From: Watersipora subatra
Taxonomy: Eukaryota; Bryozoa; Gymnolaemata; Cheilostomatida; Watersiporidae
DNA: 64,000 bases
Assembly (NCBI RefSeq): GCF_963576615.1
Contig: NC_088711.1
Coordinates: forward strand, 3,782,001 to 3,846,000
Direction: 5' to 3'
Shown here: in pieces, positions 21,801-33,800 of the stretch
Layout of the letters: every line of letters begins with the position of its first letter
Numbering within the stretch: position 1 is the first letter of the stretch
Made by a program: the position numbers and the translations under genes
The notes under the pieces: model-generated
Databases searched by the model: none
Seen by the model: only the letters and a program-made list of their open reading frames with translations
Told to the model about the DNA's origin: nothing

Positions 21801-24800
21801 TATTGGTGATACAACTTTGGGATGACAAAGTAAAGACTCGTGCCATAGCTACACATATACGGCAGGTTGTTTATTAAACACTTTTACAGGAAACGAATAA
21901 CTTTAGTTAAACGAAACCCTAAACACAGATACATATAAAAAACAGTTAACGTCATTCAATTGATAGCAAGGATGCCATGATAGTCACTAATGAGTTTTCA
22001 GTGTTGCAAACAAAATGTCAACTTCAATCCTTTGCCTTCACACAGAATAGCTTTTTAGAGCGACTGGAATAAATGATTTTATTTTTCAAAGAACAAATTT
22101 AAAAAGAAAACTTTTGCCTAGTTCATAGCGACATTATTGTGACTGATAAACTTTTCTATGTTAATGGAATGGTTCATAGACTACCCACACTAATACTTCA
22201 TGTCTACTGTCATACTACATGTCTTCTACTAAAACCCCGGTCTAGTAACAGACAGGATACTGTAACAAGCACTTTAGAGGAGATGTCATACTTGGGTACA
22301 GTACTTCATCAGTTCATCCTATTATATATAGAAAATTCCAGCCTTGCTCCTAACGAGTCAACATTTGAGTGTCAATTAAAAGTCAACACTGTTAGTTCTA
22401 CTACGACAAGCTGCGGCCAGCATACAACTAACAGTAGTTTGGTATTGAGTAACTCACTGCGAGACCATATCGGGAGAGGCAGCGGAAGTTGCCGAATTGA
22501 TTGAGGAATCCATAGCCATGGAGTTGAATGAGTCAGAGTGTTTGGTTAAATAGCGCTCATGGTAGTCCCAGACCTCCTTCAGCAAGCGGCTGTATGGCGC
22601 TGCAGAATATTCCGACAGCAAACTTAACGTTTGGCAGCCTATCTAGGAATGCTATGGCTATAAATCGGATGAGTGTTTACAAAATATATATAATAATAAT
22701 ATAATATATAATAATATATATAATAATATAATATATAATAATATATATAATAATGTCTACATCGATAAAACTTCAGCATTTCAACAAAGCTTTGACAAAC
22801 AGTTTGTGCTGCATCAGGTCACAATTATACTGACGGTTCAAAGGAACGAAGCCAGCACTATGTGACTAACAATTTTATCTCTTCAGTACCCAAGTAGGTA
22901 TTTTAATACGATTGGTGTCAGCTTTAGGAACAAAAGAACAACAATGTTAAGCGCATTAATAGACGTGGGAATGCTGAGGTGACAGAACTGTCTAGAGATG
23001 GAAGCCTGCTACCTCATCACAACTGCGCTTACATTGATTATGAAAGTCGTTGGTGGTGATGAATAGACTGTGGTTGCCCTCCGCGATCAGCCTGCCCTTG
23101 TTAGTTAGTGAGATAGAGACATCATTGTGAATAGAGTCATTGACAGCTACGACTAAGCATGGCACGGGTGGCATCTTTGACATGAATGACCTGCAAGCGG
23201 TAGGTAGCGGTTCAAAACTTTATAAAACAAATTCACAAACATTGAACATGGAAAAGAGAGCAATGAGTCATGCAAATTGTACTTTAAGCTATTCCACACC
23301 ATTGGTTACGAGCTTACCGATATCACCGTAAGAGATTTATTGAAATCATGAAGGTAGAACCTGTGGTTCACCTTCGCTCAAAAAAGGTGAAACACTTGAG
23401 ACCTTACTGAATGATCGCTTAACAACCTTAAAGGTGTTGTACATAGTAGTTCATTAGCTTTAATGACGCGCCATGACCTTGATTTGACTCAAAGCCCTTC
23501 GGTTTAAGTTCCTTTTAAAATTGACACAGCTGCATGTATGAATAATGTTTGTAAATTAAACATTAAATAAACTATTGTCAGCCCAGTAATACAACAGACA
23601 AGTAAGTCCAGCGACATATATGACATTTATGACAGGTGGCAAGTAGTAATAAAGACTAACTGAAGTATAGAGCAGGAAGCCTTCCTCTTAACGGAGTAGC
23701 AAAGGATGTAGCCATGGCAGTATTCATCCCTCAGGAGAGTGGCCTCGTGATAAGATGTGAGGATTACCTCCACCTTGCGTTTCACGTCTGATATGTACGT
23801 GTCAAACTGTATGACATGATACCGGTCATTGGTGACGACTGTGCACGACTGCATCTGTAGGAATGGCTGGAGGACTGTGTCGACGGAGAATGGATCAGCA
23901 CACATGTGGCACATGAGGAGCCTAAAGCAGCCAGCAGTATCAGTGAACACCCAGCCACTCAAGTGAAGGTAAGCAGACGGAGAGAGAAGAGCATAGTGCT
24001 GCGCGGAGAAACACATTTCCTGATGAAGCTGAATAATTAAGATAAATGATGACGATATTTGAAGTGAAACACGGATACACAGACTCAACTGAGTTCTGTT
24101 AACCACAGGTTTAGTAGAGAGAGTGCTTCTGACTCCATCTAACTAGCCAGTCATATCCTACCTCATATCCCCAAAAGGAGATTTGTAGGGTGAGTCAACG
24201 CAGTCATTGCTAGCCATCTGAATGGCTATATCTCTCATCGCCAGAGGAACTTGTGTTTCATAGAAGTACCCATCTATGAGTAGATGTTCATGCTCGGATG
24301 GCTCAGGCACGTCAAGGAACTCACATCTTAGACTGAATGACACAACAATTAGGGTGAAGAGTCTGGTATAGACACTGCCCAGCACGCTACATACACTCAC
24401 TGTAAATGAGTGTATGTAACATAAACAGCAGTGCTTGTCTAAAGGCACAAATACTGTTGTCTACAGAGAACACATACACTACCGTTTCTGTAAACTAGAG
24501 ACCGAATCATGAATATTCTAGACCAAGGCACTTCACAAACGATACAGAAAGGGCTGCTACTGAACAATCTATAAACAAGAGCTGTTTGCAGGACAACCAG
24601 GAGTAATTTAGGTATGCTATAGTAAGACTATTCAGACATATGGCTAGGATGGCAGCATTCATCAGACTAGCGAATAGTCAGCATAGGGACAGACCTGCGA
24701 GCAAGTTCAAAGCCATTTTCTCTCAATATTAGGTGTTCTTTTTCTGGCAAGTTGCGGTCATATGCCTTGATGAGAACCACGGGTAACCCCTCGTACTGCA

Positions 24801-27800
24801 GCCTGTCATCATTTGCTGCCAGAAATGTCTTGTTCACCGAGTCAATAATGAAGGCAAGAGTATCAAATGATGAGAAGACACAGAGAACACCTGCAACAAG
24901 TAGAAAAGTTTGATGTTTAAAGAATGCAAAGTAGAATGATTCATGTATAAAACCAATATTGCTGATAGCGCAATGCAGACACATACTCTATATTCTTTGT
25001 GCTACAGTAGCCACTCGCTATGGTAATAGGGCATAGTTCATATTTTTACCAAGCTGATAGGACACAAGAAATAGTACTGGGAAAAGCAGTAAACAATCTT
25101 GATAATTTTGTGGAAACAGCTGAAAATTGGAGTACAAAAGGGTCGTATGAAGTCATGGTATACTAGAGATATGATGAAGATATAATATCAGCAACTGATG
25201 CCAGCATAATATGCATGACACAAGGATAAACCGAAATAAAATACAACATTTATAGGTCAAATATGTTACACAGTTGATGAAAATGACAATTCACTATCAT
25301 GTCTAACGCACATGCTCTCCACTCAGCAGCTCATGACCGACCCGATGTGATTGTCATTGATTCCCTGTGAATTACCAATGATTCATGACTGATGATGCAA
25401 TCATGGAATTCCCCAAAAAGGTAGGAATTGTGAAATGAGGAGGAAGGAGGAACTTTCTTCTCACCTTGTGGCACAAAACCAGGTGTTTTCAGAGAGTTTT
25501 GAGGTAGACTAACATTTCCTTCAACCACTCGATAGTCGAGACTGTAGACTTTGTTGTCAAAATGGTACTCATCATCGCTGTAGTGGTCCTGCAAGGATAT
25601 CACACGCGAAGTGCTGAACAGACTGTGAGCATTAAAGTCGTATCCATTGAACACGCAGTTATTATTAGCGGGAGAGCAAAGTTAAAACTGGAAGGAAACA
25701 TTGCAGCCCTCACAAGTCATCAGATTCTACTCATATGCTGTAATAACCAATAATGATAGTAACAATCTCTCCACGTGAATATAAGAACTATTACCTATTT
25801 ATACACTGAAGAGAGAAAACGGCACAACAATAACTAAACGGAAGAGAAAAACAAAAAAGGTTTAACGAAATAGTAAAAGTGCAAGCTCGTACCCGTATCT
25901 CATTGATTAGGTGGCCAGCAAGACCTTGTGCGCCGACAATCGCCAAATTGATCATCTTTTCCTCGGGGTTGGGCGACCAATCGAGCACGGCTGCATTCCC
26001 TTGACTTCTGCAATCGCAAGATACGTGTTAGTGTCACCTGTTTTATGCTGGCTTCCGATACAATAAACAGGATTCTGGCAATAACCTTAGAGCATGCTTA
26101 AGATGCATTGGTTTAAGTTTATCAAGAGATGCGGATGTCAGAGGATGTCAAACTAACTCGTGAGTCAAACCAGCCGTGTTGGCTGAGCCTTAACCATAAC
26201 GAAACTGCACAAGTTTGTAAACCAAACCATAGTTGAATAAATGCCAACCGGAGAGATAATTATAACATGGAGTCACAAGATTCCACTTGGGCCAATTAGA
26301 AGAGCATAGCTCAGACATTAACAGTTTATCACGAGTGCTGAAAAAAAAATCACTGCTAAACATTCCATTAAATGGCTATTAAAAGTATCCTTGTTAACAC
26401 CGTGACTGCTACTTCCTTTTTGCCATGTCACAAGTTCAAACATGACCATAAAATATGCTAAGTATCAGATGATGAGTTAATGACGCGGCTCTATGGACCA
26501 GTTTATGGTTTTCTTTCAGCCTAAATTATCAAGTAAGTGTACAGCAAAGAAGCTGTAAACCAGGAGAGTCTACATCATGGGCCCACTTCTAACCAAAAAG
26601 ATCATACCAACCAACAAACTATATCCACCAGTGGCTCTAAAAATGGCTAGAATGAATTTGGCAGCAGTGAATCGAGTGCAAGTAAATGAAACTAACCGTT
26701 TCTGTTTGGCACTGAGAGCCTTCTGGAGGGACAACTCCATACAGTTGGGTCGGTAAGGGCACTGTTCCTTGATTGGATACTGTAGGAAGCCCAAGTGGTT
26801 GAGCATGATCACTTTCCGATCTTCCTCACAACGACTCAAGGCCCTACACCTGCGTTGGACAATACCGGGTCAAGACTATCTCCCTTATATCATCTCCTCT
26901 ATTTTCAATTCCAACATTATCTTATGAACCAACTTCTCAATAAAATAACTAATGATCTTGATTAACAGCTGATACCTCAGTTTGGAGTTGACAGCCTGCC
27001 TTGACAGAACCTCATGACATGCTTACCATTCAATATTTTATCATGTTCAACAACTGTGGAGCAAAACTATCAACATTCCTCGTCAACCAAGAAAATATTG
27101 CAACGTCACAATCAGATCTGGTGAGAAGAGAAACACTTACTTTGGCTCAGAGCGAAGAAGACCCATAAGCACCTCAACATCCTCCTGTGTGATAGGCGTA
27201 TCAGGATCCTCATATTTTGAGAATAGGTCCATCCTCTCATAGAGAAGCTCCTACCAAAATGGACTATTTTATAAATTATCAACATCAATCAATCGCATCT
27301 ACACAATATCATTTGGGAAATGGCGACTACTTGGCATACATAAGAGTGGTGACGGTAAATGTAATGTTTTAAAAACACGCAATATTGTACATAGGATAAA
27401 CTGCCTTCTCTAACCCCTCTAACAATCATTAGCCAGAGATTTGACAGTAGGTATGTACGACAATAGCCAACGTACAAGAAACTCTCGCTTAGCCCTGTCC
27501 CTCAGCTCCATTTGCACCTTGCGGTAGACCTCGCTTCGGTCCGAGTGTGAGAGCCGATCATAGCAGTCTCGGCCCAAGAAAAACACTTCCATTTCTGCTA
27601 ATTCAGCTCCGGGCAGAATATTTTTGTTAATCGAAACAAGATCGGCAAATTGTTTCTTAAACCTACAAAGAGTAAGGCTCATTTAGCGTAAGATTCCTAC
27701 AAGAAAACAAGAAACCAACATTGAAAATTGTCTATTCGTAAATATGAGGTCAACTGACTGTGGACCATGTTAAACAAGTCAACTCAGAAAGATTAGTCTC

Positions 27801-30800
27801 ATATCCTGTTAGAATCAAATATTTTCATGGCTTACTCTTGACGCTTCACTTCAGCCTGCAAAGCTTTCACATGCTGCGAAAATATCGCCTCAACTTCCTG
27901 TGATGCAAATAATCGAAGGGGGAGCCTCTGGTCAGACGACTCCAAGAAGTCATCATCATCTGACCAGGACTGTCCAGGACTGTTGACGAAGCGCTGATTG
28001 AAATCGGGTCGTTGTACTACCGATCGCACGCAGCTCTTCCATGACCTGCAATACAAGATAACACTTTTTGTGATCGGATAGGTGGCTGTAAAGGTGAGGG
28101 CCATGGCTTAACCATTATAACTCTACATATATCGAAGACCAGATGTTATGGGACAGGAGATAATATTCTCAAGCATCAGGCATAGGCCTGCACAACTGAA
28201 CATAAACCCTGAGAGGCGACTTCAAACAGTAGTTGAGGCGTCTGGACTGCGACTGATCCTATCTGGTTAGACACATCGAAGAGTAGACTTCTAATTCCCT
28301 TATTATCCAGACCACTAACCTAATATATCATGGCAATTCTCAGCCGTCGAACACGTGTGTCACTCATCAAACGGACTCGGTGCAAGCCATTAGACGAGTA
28401 AAAGATTTACCTGAAAGTCTCAGGAAACTGACAAAAAAATAATAAATTGATAAATATATAACACGAATTATTATTACTATCATTACATTTAACTCAGGAC
28501 TGAGTGCATCGAAGGCTCAACATCTTTAACCCTTTTATCTACTACATAACATTTATATTTTCCAGTTTCCTTGACAGTCCTCTGGAACAGAGTGCTACCG
28601 AAGTAACCTGATGTGCGGTAACGATAAAGTGCTCCTAATTAAAATCTCTAGTCTGTGTCAGGTAACATCTTACTCAAGAAAACCTTTGCACAATGCACTT
28701 TTATGGAATGATTTAGTGGGGTGAGATCGACTTGTCAGCATGAGAAAGAGGGACCAATCACACTGAGACATCACAGTGAAGGTGAAGACAACTGCGGAGA
28801 AGAATATTGGTCTGAGGTTTATTGATTCTCAGTAATTGCGTGATTTACAATGTCAACCGACTAGGTAAGCCGTGGATAGAGAATGTTTATGAATTTAAGA
28901 CTTCCGTCTGAAAGACAATAGGGGAGAGTGTCAACTACAATACAAGCCCTACAGCTTTTCTCTAACGGTGTCAATTTGTCCACTCGAGCGGACAAAGCTA
29001 ACGCAAGCTCTCTTGTTCATACAATGCTGTAGGTAGTCATACGTTCCAATATTGCAGTAGTCACTGCACTCGTTTAACCAGCGACAAAGCATTGTCGACA
29101 GTCATTTATTAACATTAACTACTAGACTAGTATCTCTCCTGGAAGTAAACAAATCTTTAACAGTTTGTTCAGACACTAATTCAATTTAACTATGACCGAG
29201 TTGGCACCCTTGCCGCCACTCGGATTGATAGGGCACCACAACAAGTCAAGAGTAGATATCATATATATTCTACAATACAAACAAGACCACTCTGAACTGG
29301 GTCTTATCTTTCATCATCTCCATAAACAATAAGCAAATATTGGCTGTGCAGAAAATTACATGGGTGAAATATGAATTGGACAATTCTCCTTCACACATGG
29401 CTCCTTCGTCTGCATACGCCTCCAATACATTTTTGGACACATGAAGTGAATGAATAAAGCAAATGGCATGAAATTCAGCAATATAACTCTATTGCTAGCA
29501 AGAGTCCTTGACTAGCCTGCTGACAGCCTACATGGCACTAACCTGCCTGCAGCGGAGGAGAGCGTGGGAAAGAACTCCTCGAGGAGTCCGGGGATGCGGC
29601 GCAGGTACTCGGCTTTTCTTCTTGTGATGTATTCATGCCGCAACTGAGCGACTCTATTCACAAACACATCTCTCGCTCGCCGCAGGCCGAGTAACTCGAC
29701 AAAGTGATTAAAGTCGTCGTACTTGGACAGCTCACCCTTCCACTTAGGCCACGCAGCCCTGTAGTCCTGTAAGAAGTCACAAATCATTAATCAACAGGTA
29801 TAAGAAGAGCAAGAGAGGAGGCTGCGTGTCTACCATCAGTCACATAACAGACAGCCTTCACCATTCGTCACACATGCCTTACCACGCTAGTGCAATGAAG
29901 ACTATCTTGAGGTTTACTCATCTATTTTAGACTAAAATCGACTCATGATCTGCACACGGCTTGTATTGAGTTCAGAGCCCACGTCAACAGATAAATATTT
30001 GCCAAGCTTAATGAAACTCTCAGGATCCATTGAACAATATTATAGTTGTGAGTAGACGGAATGCAGAGAGAATTGTGAGCTAGCAAGAGTCAATGGAGAC
30101 ACGAGTGCTGGCTTGACAAATCGAATCAAAGCAAGCCGGTAAAATTGGAAGGGTGAGAGCCTAAGGGCAGGCATGAACATGCCCTTATGATCCTGATATA
30201 AACTCTTTCGATACATAACATAACTGATTAGCGCACTATGTAGTCGCACTATGTAGTCTGCTTTACATGTATTGACAGACAAGCATCAACGCAACCACGT
30301 CTAGTGCCCAATGATGCTTGTAGAATATACTGAATGCGGTATAAGAAGCCACCAAGAATGACAAATGTTCCGGAAGCTTCCTAACACAGACTTCCGACAG
30401 AGGCCTGACTTCAATAGGAATAACAGATAAACCGGGTGTAGATTTTATCTGACAGCTAGACAACGAAAATAGATATGAACATACTGTAACGTTTGAGCTG
30501 AGAAGGTTTCCATACGCTTGTCTCGCTACATCGAGCCGTTCTTGTCGAACTCTGTCCGACTCCGCGAATGAACTAATCTTGGGTCTTGCTCTAGTTTTAT
30601 CTAGAAATATGTGAAATATGTGAGCCTATCAATCACGTGGCAATAGTGAGATGACAGTGTAGCCGGCAATACATAAATTTGCAATTAGTGAGTAGAACAT
30701 AACAGAAGGGATGGTGATGTATGTAACAAGATAAGTAGTGAGCAGACAGAGAAATAGAACCACCCTGAGTGAGAGGGCAGCCAGACATTGTGAATACCAA

Positions 30801-33800
30801 ATTATTCCAAACACCTGCAGTAAATCCAGATAGCAAGGCAATGAACTAACTACGCTATTACACCGGTTCGATAGACTAGTGTTAGTGAACTCTATAAATA
30901 TAATAGCAATTATAATACACGCCGAATGGCGCCTGGATTGCGCAATACCCCAATTATACACTGCTGACAAAAAGTAGAAAAGACAAAAAGTTTTAATGCT
31001 TCCAGCACAATCACAATTGAACTTTGATGTTTTTAGCTGGAGAAACATGGTCTGCTATGAGTTTCCCATAGTCACAGACAAATGTGACACATCTTTATTG
31101 TCGGCAGCAATTATGAGAATTTAAAAGCAAAACCCTTCATTGTCAACTACAAAGTGTGGTCTTAGCAATGGATATGGGAGGCCAACATAGGATACACCTA
31201 CAAACTAGACAATGCACTGAGTGCAAGCGGGGAGGCCTCAACGTGGCTGAAACCTAATATCTTTAGAATGTTTGTTTAATTCAAGAGCCTTTTGTTACAA
31301 GCATCCCTCTGTATCAACCACATGTTCCTTAATCACTCCCATGGGAAAATATTTAAAGCGAAACTAACCTTCCGTCTGAGAAATTCCAGTCATTATGCTA
31401 AGTCAAGTGGGCCCATTGTGAAATCGTCATTGGAATGCCGTAGAAATACTTTGAGCACAGCAAATCAGAAATCGCATATTTGCAAAGTAAACATAGTTGA
31501 GAGAGAGAGAGAGAGCTATGCCCGATACCTACCTATTAGACTAGCTAGCAGAAGAAAAGGGAGTTCACAGTTGACATTTGACATGGCTGACGTTTCGACA
31601 AGAGGTATCGAGCTCTTATATTCCCTTTTCCCGAGCAGCTTTTGAACTTCCTGTAAAAAGATTGGATTGACACACAGTTACACATCATGGTCTGAGTTGA
31701 TAGCACCATGGTTTGTAGCTAAATACCCATGGGGCAAGGATGAGTTTGACCTTCCATAAAGGTCATAGTAAGTAGGATGGAGGTGTGGGTTGATGGATGG
31801 GTGTTTGGGGGGATGATATGAGAGAAGAGAAATTGCATGGAGAAGCCGTTAATAGATAATAAATTGAGATTTGGTTAAAGGGTATCTGTAGGACAGAAGG
31901 TTTGTTAGGCTAACATTCCTACCCACAATAACAGCAACACAATCAAGATAACATATAACAAACACATTATGCCTACCCCACTTTCCCTGTAGCCAACAGA
32001 AGCCTCACAGCTCACACTCGCATGGCCCAGAGTAATAAATTTATTGCATAATATGTTTAGGCAAGATAAAATGGTGGAGTATTTCCAAAGATCTAATCAA
32101 CACAATCAGGCTATTTTAGCTCAGAGTTTATCTCATCCTCAATCATCTGGAAAAGCCCAAAATCATACTCGTCGCACGATCAGTCAGGCGCCAGGGGAGA
32201 CAAGTTTAAAAGATGCTTTAAGATAGCATACTATGATGAGAGCCTGTACATGGAGAACTCTTCTACTTATTGCCACAGGTGATAGCTGGATAGTGACAAG
32301 TCTGCCACAGGTGATAACTCGATAGTGACAAGTGATAATGGGGTATGAAAATGACAAAATATGAATGAAGATGCAACTATTACATCAAATAATTATTATT
32401 CACACTGACCAATATGACGGCTTCACTGCCCTCATCCATTTTAGAAGCCGCTACAACTATGGGCTTTTTTGTTTTCATCAGCGTTGAGAGCACTTTGTTC
32501 ACGAAATCCAACTGCGCTTCGAGCGACCTGGTCTGACTACGAGAGACATCGACAACGCATATGAATCCTTGAACTGTCACTTTTCCTGTCGGAAATTTGA
32601 CTCTTTCAAACTGATCCTCGAGCCCTGTGTAAAGAAGTCAACCGGGTCAAGGCCAGGAGAGATACACTATATAAGGGGCTAGATAAGAGCCTGAATTGGC
32701 CTGGAAGACCAGCTAATCACCCACAGCACAAGAAGATAAGGTCAAGTATCATTTGGGCATGGACTTACCCAGCTGATCACGACAGATGTACATCAGCTTG
32801 TCAGCCGACTGAATCCTAATTTGGGAGCAGCGCTTTAAGTATGACTCCGTTTTCCCTCCCCGCAGAGGGGTGAAGGTCGTGTCATCTAAGAACTCTGTCT
32901 GTTCCACCACATGAAATGTTTGTTCTGTGCCATCATCTGCCATGCGAGTTGTTGGGCCCCAGTAGAGCCAGTGGTCATTGTTAACCACCTGCCCGTTAAA
33001 GTCTGCTGCGCTTAGTAGAGACGAATGGTCTGTATAGAAATCATCTTCTGCTGGTCGGACGAAACGATTGCAGAGGCAGCCCTTGCCAACACCCATCGTA
33101 CCTAAGCAACAAATAAAGGCTAGAAGCAAGCGAAGTATTCGCCACTTTTGTCATACCCATATTAGTAGGCCATAGGAATAGACTACTAAAGGCTGATGCA
33201 CACTGGGAAAATATTGAGTGAATTCGCAAATGGATGGATCTACAGGCGTTCAAGTGACAGCTGGCGCGAATGGTCAACTTCAAGGCGTGGTCACACGAGC
33301 ACCGAACCGACGTAGGATCGGTTCGGTTCGGAGGCTGGTTCGGTTCGGGGCACATGTCACACGGCCACCGAAGTAACTTCGCTTCTTAGATACCATACGT
33401 ATAGAGACAAGACACGGTTTCATTAGTAGTTTTTATGTATTTGAGTTAAATATTTCTATTGTAAACAAAAAAACTTAGGAACAATTATAATTACACAGCA
33501 GATTTATCAGAAGATCGTTCAGCTGCTCAAAATAAATCACTCGATACAAAGATTTTGCTAACCCTTCCCATCAACATAATTATATTCTTTTTATTAACAT
33601 ATGAATGTTTTTCTATGCTGAGTACATAACAAACAAAATCAGTCTTTATCATAGTACTGTGGTTTTACATAAATAAATCAGTCAACGATACTTCATCAGG
33701 ATGAATATGACACATTACTTATATTCCACACGAAAGAAAATCACAACCATTCCCTTACATTTATGCAAAACTTAAGTGCAACATCTTACATTTATGCAAC

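Noticed and set aside
30629..31048. 139-codon minus-strand ORF between RhoGAP exons 4 and 5
   Set aside because: Hydrophobic low-complexity translation of an intron. The exon chain joins in phase without it.
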